From Linderina pennispora (Eukaryota; Kickxellomycota; Kickxellomycetes; Kickxellales; Kickxellaceae): DNA of 25,310 nucleotides. Of the stretch, positions 1 to 8,376 are shown in pieces. The notes beneath the pieces are model-generated. The model made no database searches. It saw only the letters and a list, made by a program, of their open reading frames with translations, and was not told where the DNA came from. Position 1 is the first letter of the stretch. Each line of letters begins with the position of its first letter. The stretch spans positions 1-25,310 of the forward strand of contig NW_024468400.1 of assembly GCF_002104995.1 (NCBI RefSeq), in the 5' to 3' direction. The translations under genes and the position numbers were made by a program.

Positions 1-340
1 TTGTGTGTTGGCTAGCATAGTGCGAAAAACGGGACTATGTGACGCTGATCACGGCGGCTCTTTATATATTTTTTGCAGTTGACTTTTTGCTGCAAGCACT
101 AACGAAGATTCTAACCGAATGTTCGCGTTAGCTGACTTGCAATACATGCATGCATGCTCGCTGTTATTTATTTGGGCTGGCAAGACAGGCTATTATAAAC
201 TATATGCAACCTCTGCTGCATGCCAGGTACACACGCTGTATTATTCCTCCTGTAGATTTGATTTCTGTCAATTTGGCCATGGCCTATGGCAGACTTTTGG
301 TTGAATTCTAGAACCAAGAAGCATGTTGGGCGCTAACTCA
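1..340. other. AT-rich stretch without a convincing gene
   Basis: I see no supported gene here. A TATA-like run (TTTATATATTTTTT, about 61-74) lies about 45 bases before a 61-codon ORF at 119-304, but that ORF is cysteine- and tyrosine-rich and resembles no protein. A branch-point-like CTAAC followed by ATCAG at about 331-346 could be the end of an intron leading into the coding-like stretch after it. No matching donor stands out, so this is only a possibility. Confidence 0.4.
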
Positions 341-935
341 AATTACCATCAGACAACCACACCGATCCAGGTCCGTGCTGGCAGCCCCACTATCGCATCT
401 ACTTGTCAGACACGGAAATTGAGTCGGTGCCATCCGTTGCCAACAGTGCCGAACCCAGCGTAATCACCAAGGTGGATGACAAGCGTGCAAAGAGCACTGC
501 GATCAAGGCAGCCCGCCCGCGGTCGATGCCAATATGACGGATCTCAAGTTTGTCGATGAAGATGCTATCGACTATGTACAGGTGCACACAGGTTTTCTGA
601 ACAAGAAGCCAATTGCCATGGAGGAGATCAATGAGTTTGTGGCCGGCATCGACCTAAACAAAATATTGCTGATTCTCGAGTGTGGCAGCGTTATCTTCGG
701 ATACATGCGCGAGGTGTCATGGCCGATGCGCTTCCTAGACAAAATCAACTGGTTGCGGGCGCATACTTTTTGCGCGGGCCACCTTGAGTCCGAGTTTCTG
801 CCACCGGTGCAGACCCTCGTCGACTTGGTGGCATACCCGCAGTGGAATCAGGCAATCTTTGATAAGCACAGGGCACAGGCGTATTTGCATGCGTCGCTGC
901 TCGTGCCTTTGGTACTGACAGCCATGTTTTTTTAA
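341..935 (+). pseudogene. Broken coding fragment, unrecognised protein
   Basis: Two open stretches on the same strand read as one protein if the frame changes. The first (codons from about 335 to 536) contains DPGPCWQPHYRIYLSDTEI and has no ATG at its beginning. The second (534-935) begins MTDLKFVDEDAIDYVQVHTG and ends in a hydrophobic segment, ASLLVPLVLTAMFF. The shift must lie between 480 and 535, because the downstream frame has a stop at 477 and the upstream frame has one at about 537. A single missing base would explain it. No intron fits the junction. I do not recognise the protein. It may be a decayed gene, a terminal exon of a gene starting outside the window, or a gene with a sequencing indel. 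Confidence 0.35.
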
Positions 936-1460
936 GCTTTTCATTTCTTTATTCTCTTTCATCTGCAATTTTCCCATAGCTATTTCGAATTTTTGATATT
1001 AAAGTAACTCAGACATACACCACAATCCACATATAAATCTCTCAAGGTATCAATGCACGTATAATAAAGCGTGTTGCTGGTGTAATCGGTTGCTTCATTT
1101 GCCCAATTTCGTTTTCTGGTGGATTATCCTCCACTACTATATCCGGATTTAAGTATATCTAATCTAATTTAATAGCCATTTTATATTTACTTTGGTTATC
1201 ACAATGCGGGGCATGGTTACTTGTGCATTGCTGATGGCCATGATAAAGAGAGACAGCACTGATGGGGCTTCGAGAGATAAAGTTGTTAATGGTAGGTAGA
1301 GGCAGTAAAGTTACCTGGGCATCAACAAATGGCTTGATATGTCCCTATAATTGTTGTCCCATGGATGGCCGCGGTAGCCGTATTGAAAATTGTGGATATT
1401 GTCTACTTGTAGAGTATGCAGGTTTCTGTTACAGCACTTGTCACCTACGACCATTGCTCA
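936..1460. other. AT-rich intergenic stretch
   Basis: No gene is supported. The base composition falls sharply towards A/T after 936. The only long ORF entering this stretch (1262-1546, +) runs into the dispersed repeat and has no protein-like pattern. Confidence 0.45.
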
Positions 1461-1674
1461 GAGACTTTGGATTACGTCTCGAGGTATCCATGGTAAGCGT
1501 AGGTGTTGACATTCGGGCAACGCCATACCTTCGCCACCATGTGTAGATCCAAATCCCCACCTGTATAAACTTTGTGGGCCGGAACGGCTCCATCCTCCCT
1601 TTTTTCTCCTCAGCAAAATTTCAGTCATATTCATTCCGTAAAGCTCATAACTACCGTACTCTCTGAAGGTTAAC
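1461..1674 (+). repeat. Dispersed repeat, copy 1
   Basis: This segment is repeated at 4725-4989. Both begin with GAGACTTT and end with CTCTCTGAAGGTTAAC. The last ~170 bases (from TGTTGACATTCGGGCAACGC at 1504) align almost without gaps and are about 90 percent identical by eye. Compared with copy 2, this copy lacks about 50 bases in its first half. No terminal inverted repeats, poly-A tail or target-site duplication is evident. Both copies leave a reading frame partly open on the minus strand, with GMALPECQH shared, so it may be a remnant of a transposon or retroposed gene rather than a SINE. Confidence 0.75.
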
Positions 1675-2131
1675 AGTAGGGAGTGAAATTGAGCTGAGTA
1701 GCCACTGCTTTTATCAGGAGTGCTAATATGTGAAGTCTGTGGGAAGCTGTTGTTAGAGACTGTGACGTATGAGAACACCAGTGCGGGCTAGGACGCAAGT
1801 TTTCACTGTGCTGACATTGCTGTAAATAATTTGCATGATAATAGCAGGTCAACACGTCTGATTGATCGCCATACTGTGGGAAAGCGATCCCAGATCAGAA
1901 TATATTGTTAGCTGACCAGCCTTTGCGGTGCTGGTAGTAACAAATGAAACTATTAAACTGCATTTGCTATCTGAGGGAAAAAAGACACTCCAGTCTACCT
2001 GGCATGACCTGCGATGGCTTAGTGGAGTGATGGGCGATTGAAGCGATTGGAATCAATGGAGGCGGGCCATTCGTATAATTTTCATTTCTCTAAATAACAA
2101 ATTGTTCTCCAAAGCTTGCACAATAGCAGGC
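1675..2131. other. Intergenic stretch upstream of the CwfJ gene
   Basis: No gene is supported. Short ORFs on both strands lack protein-like composition. An ATTGG (inverted CCAAT box) occurs at about 2046 in a GATTG-rich segment, at a distance suited to a promoter element for the gene at 2228. That role is an inference. Confidence 0.4.
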
Positions 2132-2140
2132 TATAAAAAA
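2132..2140 (+). promoter_or_regulatory. TATA box of the CwfJ-domain gene
   Basis: TATAAAAAA lies 88 bases before the ATG at 2228. A start of transcription about 30 bases downstream would give a 5' leader of roughly 60 bases. This placement supports 2228 as the real translation start and argues against a missing upstream exon coding for an N-terminal domain. Confidence 0.6.
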
Positions 2141-2227
2141 GCCGGACACTCTGTTGCTCTCTTCTCTGCTCGTATCTCACCATTTTACTACTTTTGTATT
2201 CCCATTGAGCCCGAAACTGTGTGAACT

Positions 2228-3175
2228 ATGCCTGACGCAGAAGACAGCGGGCAGAAGACTTCGACCTCGCTCACCAGCCAGCCAGTACTTATCAAGGACC
2301 CAAAATCGCGGGACAGCGCACAAAGCAAATCCCACAGCCTAGCCTTCAATACCCAATACCACCCTCCGCCGCCATCAGGCTACACCTGCAAAATCTGCAA
2401 TATCGGCGGTCACTGGATTCAGAGCTGCCCAGACAGACATCGTAAGGCACAGTCCAAGAAGTTTGATAAACAAGACTGCTGGTTCTGTTTGCCCCGTTCC
2501 CAGGCCGACCAGAACTTGGTTGTTGCTATCGCTGAAAAGACATACCTTGCATTGGCCAAGGGCCCGCTGGTCATCGGCCCAGAAAGCGTACCAAATGGCG
2601 AGCCGGTTGCGTGGGAGCAAGGGCAGGTTAGTCCGATTCCTGGCGGCGGCCATGTCATGATATTGCCTATAAAGCATACGCCCAGCATGCGCGCCATCTT
2701 ATCCATCGATAAGCAGACCGTGATGAAGGACGAAATCAAGAAGTGGACGCAGTCGCTGACTGATTTGTATGCCGACTATGGCTGCGTGCCGCTAATTTAC
2801 GAGGTCTACCGCTATTTACCACGCCAGCATGCTGCGATGCATTTTATTCCTTTGCCCAAATCCAAGGTCGACAAGGTCTGGTCGTCTCTGGTGGCTATGG
2901 CCCGCGAGAGCCATCTGCATATCCAGAGCCACTACCCGCGCAGCAACAGGTCAGGCTATGTGTGGGTAAACACGCCTACTCTCGATGATAACTATGCATG
3001 CCTTGAAATTCCTACTTGGGATAGCCACTTCAGTTTGCAGTTCGGACGGCAGCTGGCTGCCCGCATCCTTGGGATTCATGGCAGATATGACTGGAGGGCA
3101 TGCACTGTTCCCAGCGACCAGGAGGCTCGCCAGCAGGATCATTTAAAGAGGTATTTGCAAAGTACGACCCTGTAA
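2228..3175 (+). CDS. CwfJ-domain (Cwf19/Drn1-like) protein with CCHC zinc knuckle
   Basis: A 315-residue protein of the Cwf19-like/CWF19L1-Drn1 group, RNA-binding factors tied to spliceosome disassembly and intron-lariat debranching. After a polar 45-residue start there is PPPPSGYTCKICNIGGHWIQ, a C-x2-C-x4-H-x4-C knuckle (C54, C57, H62, C67) typical of splicing proteins. CwfJ domain 1 follows from DCWFC (C84, C87) through GGGHVMILPIKH (about 139-150) to RQHAAMHFIPLPKSK (H201, H205), where the HIT-like histidines sit. CwfJ domain 2 occupies about 240-312, including HFSLQFGRQLA and YDWRAC. Full-length CWF19L1/Drn1 proteins are about 500-540 residues and carry an N-terminal Dbr1-like metallophosphoesterase-type domain, which is absent here. 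The ATG follows a good TATA box and the frame is intact, so the short form looks genuine. RNA binding and nuclear location are inferred from the family. Confidence 0.85.
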   Translation: MPDAEDSGQKTSTSLTSQPVLIKDPKSRDSAQSKSHSLAFNTQYHPPPPSGYTCKICNIGGHWIQSCPDRHRKAQSKKFDKQDCWFCLPRSQADQNLVVAIAEKTYLALAKGPLVIGPESVPNGEPVAWEQGQVSPIPGGGHVMILPIKHTPSMRAILSIDKQTVMKDEIKKWTQSLTDLYADYGCVPLIYEVYRYLPRQHAAMHFIPLPKSKVDKVWSSLVAMARESHLHIQSHYPRSNRSGYVWVNTPTLDDNYACLEIPTWDSHFSLQFGRQLAARILGIHGRYDWRACTVPSDQEARQQDHLKRYLQSTTL

Positions 3176-3744
3176 GCAAGAACTGTTAGTAGCATTGTCA
3201 CTTCATTTACCGCAAAATTTTACTCTCTATTGATCTTTTCAAACTTATGTCCTAGCAAGCCATTTCGTACGAACTGAAAATAGTTTCAAGGAAAAGCACA
3301 GTTGCGTAATGCTAGTGTGCACTTTTACTCCTGCAAATCAGGCCTGAAGATGAACTTGTACAACAAAAGCGTGTTGTAGGTCCAAAGCACACGGCGGGTG
3401 GTGTAGGGCAAAAAAAATAAATAATAAGAAACGAATAGCGAAAGATACCTTATATATGATTATGTGTGTAACTTTCGTGTAGCACAGATTCCGAATAAGC
3501 TGTCAAGCGATGGTATCTTAATCCAGAAATATGCGAACGTTGTGAGCGTATCAGCAATAGAAAGTGGCAGAGTCAAGGAATATATATATATATATTGATG
3601 AAGAAAGCTAAAGAGAAGTAGGAAGGGAGAGGCGAGCGAAAAGGTTTTATACCATCGCTCAGGTGGCACAGACAAAAAGAAGAAGAAAGAAAAGAACAAC
3701 AGGATGAAAAACTATGTAGTTCACAGTAATCGGATCTTGAAATT
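3176..3744. other. Intergenic stretch between convergent genes
   Basis: No gene is supported between the converging 3' ends of the CwfJ and acidic-protein genes. It contains an A8 run at about 3411 and a (TA)n microsatellite at about 3580-3595. The minus-strand ORFs here are low-complexity F/S-rich shadows. Confidence 0.5.
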
Positions 3745-4050
3745 CTAACAGATAATGCACTCATCCTCGTCATCATCCTCGTCCTCGTCCTCGTCATCGT
3801 CATCATCATCGTCATCATCCTCACTATCACCCTTGTACTTTGACTTGCCATTGTCATTAGCCACATGTTTGGAATGACTGTGCTGTTTGCCTTTCCTGCT
3901 CTTAGAGCGTGTCTTCTTTGCATCTCCCAACCCAGCGGATCCATTTTTTGCCACGGATCCCTTGCCATGGGCTGCTGATCTGCCATTGCAGCCACAGGTG
4001 CTCTGCTGCTGGTTATCCGCGGCGTTGTTTGCGTTCGGCGTGTTCGACAT
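3745..4050 (-). CDS. Small acidic low-complexity protein with C-terminal CaaX-like box
   Basis: This 101-residue hypothetical protein starts at the first ATG (MSNTPNANN). Codons farther upstream have no ATG; the frame opens there only with TTG. Its parts in order are an N/Q-rich start with a CGC motif (STCGCNGRSA), a basic middle (KKTRSKSRKGKQ, HSHSKH), then about 25 almost uninterrupted D/E residues, and the terminal ECIIC. C-I-I-C at the extreme C-terminus fits the CaaX prenylation pattern (cysteine, two aliphatic residues, any residue), so farnesylation and membrane attachment are possible. I recognise no family. The D/E tract is a GAY/GAR codon microsatellite (3762-3832), so its length could vary among strains. 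The clear frame, ATG and charge segmentation support a real gene, but low complexity limits confidence. Confidence 0.5.
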   Translation of the reverse strand: MSNTPNANNAADNQQQSTCGCNGRSAAHGKGSVAKNGSAGLGDAKKTRSKSRKGKQHSHSKHVANDNGKSKYKGDSEDDDDDDDDDEDEDEDDDEDECIIC

Positions 4051-4475
4051 GGCTGAGGTTTCTAGAAAAAGGAGGTAGCTTTGTGTAAATTTCAAGATCT
4101 AGCGGCGTCTCGAAGAAAATGCAACAGACATGTACAGCATAAAGTGGTGTGGTAGGAGCCTGCTAGGAAACCGAAGCGTTTTGTAGTTGCGAGAGAAGAG
4201 AAAGGGAGGCAAAAACATTTTAAAAGTAGGCTTCTATTTTTGGCACGCTGGGACATGCCCTGTAACACCCGCGGTAACAGCCTCAGCATTAGTCAGGAAA
4301 GAAAAATCAAGCGCCAAATTGCGGAGGTTGCGGCCTTGCATCGGCTCCTGACGATTGCCAGAGTCACCTTATTTGCAGACATCAACTTTTGCAGCCTGCT
4401 GCAAGCTATATGCGCTTCTTGATTGTTACACACGATGCCATGGCTATGCACAGCCATTCAAGCAAGGCCCTCTGA
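4051..4475. other. Intergenic stretch
   Basis: It presumably includes the promoter of the minus-strand acidic-protein gene. I see no clear TATA box. Small ORFs on both strands look random. Confidence 0.4.
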
Positions 4476-4673
4476 GACAGCTGGCTACAGATCCCCAGCA
4501 CTCAGCTCTCGTTCAACCCGGACAGTGAGGACAAGCCTGACAATAAGCTTGCTTTCATCCCGCTTCGCCCTACCTCTTATTCTCCCGATGTCACCCGCCT
4601 TAGCTTCTGCATTAGTGGCCCTGCTTGTTCACCACTGCGCTTCAAATTAGAAGTTCATAGTCACACCTGTTGA
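4476..4673 (+). pseudogene. Coding-like relic, unrecognised
   Basis: A 65-codon open stretch without an internal ATG start reads like protein: it opens DSWLQIPSTQLSFNPDSEDK and later has SPDVTRLSFCISGPACSPL. It is bounded by TGA at both ends, and an in-frame MAMHSHSSKAL precedes the first stop. No promoter or splice sites are obvious. It ends about 50 bases before repeat copy 2. It is best read as a remnant of an unidentified gene, and chance openness cannot be excluded. Confidence 0.2.
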
Positions 4674-4724
4674 CCATGGATATGAATGGTTATCGGGCAT
4701 GTATGGAAAGCTAGCAGTCTGTCT

Positions 4725-4989
4725 GAGACTTTATACATGTGCGTCTCCGCCATGCCCATGGTAGCGCAGGGGGACTCCAGACCCCGAATGCCAGCAGCAC
4801 CAGCACTCAAGTCCAGTGTGTTGACATTCGGGCAACGCCATGCCCTTCGCCACCATGTGCAGATCCAAATCCCTACCTGTATAAACATTGTGGGCCAGAA
4901 CGGCCCCATCCCCCTTTTTCTCCTCAGCAAAACTTCCAGTTATGTTCATTCCATAAAGCTCATAACTACTGGACTCTCTGAAGGTTAAC
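4725..4989 (+). repeat. Dispersed repeat, copy 2
   Basis: This is the longer partner of 1461-1674, with the same start (GAGACTTT) and end (CTCTCTGAAGGTTAAC). It carries about 51 extra bases between about 4770 and 4818. On the minus strand it has an ORF (4731-4949) starting MNITGSFAEEKKGDGAVLAH and containing GMALPECQH; copy 1 keeps the latter but differs by single-base indels before it. Those paired indels suggest decay of a once-coding unit. Confidence 0.75.
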
Positions 4990-5084
4990 GACTTGTTCTC
5001 TTGTTTAGCTTGCTTTCTCGTGTAACTACGATCAAGCTACCAACCGCGGACTTCTCGCATGAATATAATACAGCACTGAACTAG

Positions 5085-5602
5085 GCGACGCTAAACGGGA
5101 AGTTCTCTGGAAAGGGCACGTCTATGGCACTGGAGAGATTGAAGGAGGACATGAACGGTATGTTTGAAGGGCTATGTGTCGTGGATGACAGGGACAAGTT
5201 TGGACTCGCCAATGAAATGATGCCAGCCGAGCTACTTGACGCTTGATCATCATACAGAACGAGGTGCAGTGCAGGGACCACAGCGGGAGAATTGAAATTG
5301 CAGAACTCGTTCTCTGCGCTCCAAGAGTACCTGGAATCGCGCTATGAAGTTTCGGTCGACATAGTGGTTCCACTGCAGGCGGGCATCAAGAATGATGCTC
5401 TGCTAGCAAACAATTACATCCTATACTTGCCGATTGTTATGCGAACACCAACCATGTGCAGCTCAGACAAGACGCTTGTCAGTCTTAAAGCGGCAGTACT
5501 GCGCGAATTGCAGTTCACATGCCAGTCCAATAACAACAACGGTAGTCATACAACAGCACTGAACGCCGAGGCACCAAAGAGATCCACACGATCGCTTATA
5601 TA
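5085..5602 (+). pseudogene. Interrupted ORF, unrecognised soluble protein
   Basis: One frame is open from 5085 to the TAG at 5600-5602 except for a single TGA at 5244-5246. The first ATG is at 5124 (MALERLKEDMNGMFEGLCVV). Downstream parts include ALQEYLESRYEVSVDIVV and LPIVMRTPTMCSSDKTLVSL. Between about 5245 and 5325 the next frame (LIIIQNEVQCRDHSGRIEIA) looks more protein-like than the frame carrying the TGA. Two compensating single-base indels are therefore as plausible as a stop mutation. No intron removes the stop. I do not recognise the family. Confidence 0.35.
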
Positions 5603-5896
5603 GTCACTTAGCAGCTCGGAGTATCAGAATTAGATTTTCCTCATTTCATTGTTCTATCTTCTCTTTATATTTTGCTACCCAGTCCAATACTGGACCGGAT
5701 CCTTCTTGTCTTTCTTCTATATTTTTCCACTTGCTTAGTGCCTTTCTGCACTCTCTCACACTTTCCGAATATATATCTATCTTCGGGTGTTTCAGCCCGC
5801 TCTACAATTTTACTTGTATCGCTTGTAACCTTCTGACACGGAGAACACGTGCCGAGTAAACTAATTGTGACCTAGATCAAATATATATCATTTAGT
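5603..5896. other. AT-rich intergenic spacer
   Basis: No gene is supported. It is T-rich with scattered ATATAT runs and separates the tail ends of two convergent broken genes. Confidence 0.4.
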
Positions 5897-6828
5897 CTAT
5901 GAACCGTCAGCAGCTGCCGCCATTGTCTCAATAACGAATGAGTTGTTGTCCTGTATATTGTCGTACCCAGGAGGGAGGTCGTCATCTGCAAACCCAGTTC
6001 CACCAATGTTGAGTCTATCTGGCCGCAGGTTGTTGTCTTCCGAAAACGGGTTCAGGTCACGCTGGTGCTTGTGCTCCTTCCACTTTTTATACCACAGCAG
6101 CACAAGAACTGCAATGAGAAGTGTCGCAAGCGGAGTAGCAGCACCTACAGCAATGGCTGTCGATTTTTGGAAGCCCAGGCTTCTTATCCGACACTGGGGG
6201 TGTTGGACTTGAAGAGTCAGTTTCTACCAATATAATACCAGAACCTTCCTCAGCTGAATCAGATGGTTCTGATTCTAATCCAGAGAATTCGCTGCCTTGG
6301 CGTATTTTAAACCCAATATTAAGCAAAGCATACAAAGACACAGGCCTGAGCTGCACGTAGCATATACGCACGTTTGTGTGTACATGCCACGATAAAGCAT
6401 GTTCACTGGGCACTTCCAGGAAAGCCTTTGCGCCAGTGAAAACGCTCTAGGATGGCCGTACGTGTCAATCTTGCTGATGACTACTTTGGTCTGCGACCAG
6501 ATCCGTATCCCATCATCGTCCAAGCGGTCCATAAATAGGTTTCTACCAAACTGTGGAAGGCAGCCATAAGAAATGAATCTGGCAGGGTGTTTTGTTGGAT
6601 ATCAGCTGCAAACATGTACGGTATATCAGCCTTAACATATGCTTCAGAATGCATCTTGAATACCGCCGAACATGTCGGTTTTACAGTTGTCTCGTGACAC
6701 AATTCGAGTTCATGGTTGGTATAGATAAACCGGAGCAGAAGCACGGAAAAGATCTCTAGCAGGGCAGATCCATTTGAAGATTGATAAATAATGTTGTAGA
6801 CAGGTTGCCCACAGCACGCGCCAAACAA
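5897..6828 (-). pseudogene. Broken gene for a single-pass membrane protein (receptor-like)
   Basis: Four overlapping minus-strand frames join into one plausible type I membrane protein. The luminal part includes VKADIPYMFAADIQQN, DGIRIWSQTKVVISKIDTYG and VQLRPVSLYALLNIGFKI. An acidic/Ser-Pro stalk follows (SAEEGSGIILVETDSSSPTP), then a transmembrane helix (about 6098-6160; GAATPLATLLIAVLVLLWY) and a basic stop-transfer KKWKEHKH. The cytoplasmic tail of about 55 residues holds NPF, an EH-domain endocytosis signal, and LPPGY, a PPxY-type WW-domain ligand. Frame changes fall at about 6530-6540, 6370-6380 and 6164-6168, the last in a five-base A/T run just before the helix. No signal peptide or start is identified. 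It is either a pseudogene or a gene with several assembly indels. The ectodomain family is not recognised. Confidence 0.5.
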
Positions 6829-8012
6829 TTACTCAGCACAAACATTCGCTATATTGAGGTTTCGTTCATTTGAAGTTGCCTGTTGCCAGGCTGCCGGGCT
6901 GATCTTGTACCCGCATATCACGCATGGAAATCCAGAATAACGATCTATGGATCAGGCAGGTGCCGCTATCAATATGCTGTTGCTGTGTCAGTAATTGAAA
7001 TACGCTCTGGAAAACAAGTGGTATGCATGATACAGAACACTGACAAGGCTACTGTTGAGATGGCAAACCAAGTACAGAGTTCCACTGCGTTGTCTCTGGA
7101 ATAGTCTACTAGCACAAATAGTGGATTGAGCTTTTTGTCAATACCAGCCTCCAATGCCCTATGTCAGTAAATAAGGGTGCAATTACTCTGAGGTCCTGAC
7201 CAGGACTCATCCCCTTCCAAACAACTACGCCTCACTCAGATGGTAGAGTGAAAAGTTACAGTGCCAGTGAAGCCGCTCTTACAGCCCACTGGTTTGAATG
7301 ACCAGACCCCGCCTCTGACCACTGCCACATGAGCCATCGGCCATGCATGTTTTTCTACTACTGTCCTGTCCAGAATGTTCTTTTTCCCATCATGAAAGAA
7401 CATCAATGGCGACGGGACCTGCACCAGGGCGGGAAAACAGTGCATGCTCGGCATTTTCCCCGTGTCAGGAAACCAGCAAATGATAGCGTCACAGGTACTT
7501 ACGGTAAGGTACTCGCCTGCTCCCAATCCAGACCGTGCGCACTAGCCGGGGTGTGCGACAATTACACAGTGCAAATCATCTGCGTCACCTGGGCTGGCGG
7601 CTTGGGTTCTGCACGTCATTCGCTGCGTTCGGAATTTTTTTTGACAGAAATCTATTCTCGAAGCGTGTACCTTGCCAGTGATTGCGGCCTGTAGCCAACT
7701 GCAATGCGCTGTCCACTCGCCTATTTGGGGCGAGTGCAGCTTCTTTGCTTTCTGCTTGCTATATGCAGCTGGTCGCATCTGGCTTGGCTGCGCGTCCATT
7801 GGCCAGCAGTGTCGCTAGCATGCTCTTCGTCCCTCAACATTCGCCTTTCAGACAGGTCGCACACTATTCTGCAATGCGCTACGCGATTGGCATGGCAGGC
7901 CAGAAAGCTCTGGTATTCTTTGCACTGCAGTACTGGGAAGGTACACAGGTTGGCCTGCTGAATGGGGGGGGGGAGCGGGTTATTGCCAGCCCTGAGCAAT
8001 AACAGGACATCG
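6829..8012. other. Possible decayed upstream part of the membrane-protein gene
   Basis: No intact gene is supported. Protein-like minus-strand pieces occur at 7236-7526 (CWFPDTGKMPSMHCFPALVQ) and about 7770-7945 (CTFPVLQCKEYQSFLACHAN), both Cys-rich like an ectodomain. Stops and frame changes separate them, and none has an ATG start with context. A GTAAGT donor-like site on the minus strand at about 7500 could mark an intron. A run of ten G occurs at 7964-7973. The rightmost part must contain the promoter of the ZIP gene. Confidence 0.25.
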
Positions 8013-8020
8013 TATAAAAG
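8013..8020 (+). promoter_or_regulatory. TATA box of the ZIP gene
   Basis: TATAAAAG lies 193 bases before the ATG at 8213. Spacing predicts transcription starting near 8045, giving a leader of roughly 170 bases. Confidence 0.65.
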
Positions 8021-8026
8021 ACGTGC

Positions 8027-8045
8027 ACCCCACCACTGGTGGGGT
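8027..8045. promoter_or_regulatory. Perfect 19-bp palindrome at the ZIP core promoter
   Basis: ACCCCACCACTGGTGGGGT has nine-base perfect arms around one central C. It starts 6 bases after the TATA box and ends at the predicted transcription start. It could be a site for a dimeric regulator or a hairpin at the very 5' end of the mRNA. It does not match the budding-yeast zinc-responsive element (ACCTTNAAGGT). The regulatory role is inferred from position. Confidence 0.5.
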
Positions 8046-8212
8046 CCTCATTCAAACATCGCTTGGCATTTTCTCCGCTAGTTTCTACTCTTTTCTGCGA
8101 GCCAAATAATAGGCCGCTCCCTCATACAAAAAGTGCTTGGTAGAGCCTGTCCCCTAAAACACCCGTTGCAAAGCTACTATCCCCTCAGAAACACATCATC
8201 AGAGCCGTCATT

Positions 8213-8335
8213 ATGCTCTTCAGAAAGAATATCAGCCCGCTCCTGGCACTCGCCGCCATCAGCCTGGTATCCCTGCATACTGCTGCCGCAGCCACCGCTG
8301 GACCGCGCCAGCTTTTGCTTCGCCATTCTGTTGGT

Positions 8336-8376
<41 letters not shown>

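Noticed and set aside
1443-1470. 5S rRNA-like start (CCTACGACCATTGC)
   Set aside because: Similarity stops after about 12 bases, so there is no support for a 5S gene or 5S-derived SINE.
7228-7300. tRNA-like A-box (CTCAGATGGTAGAGTG)
   Set aside because: No matching B-box or acceptor-stem pairing; GGTTTGAATGACC is a poor match.
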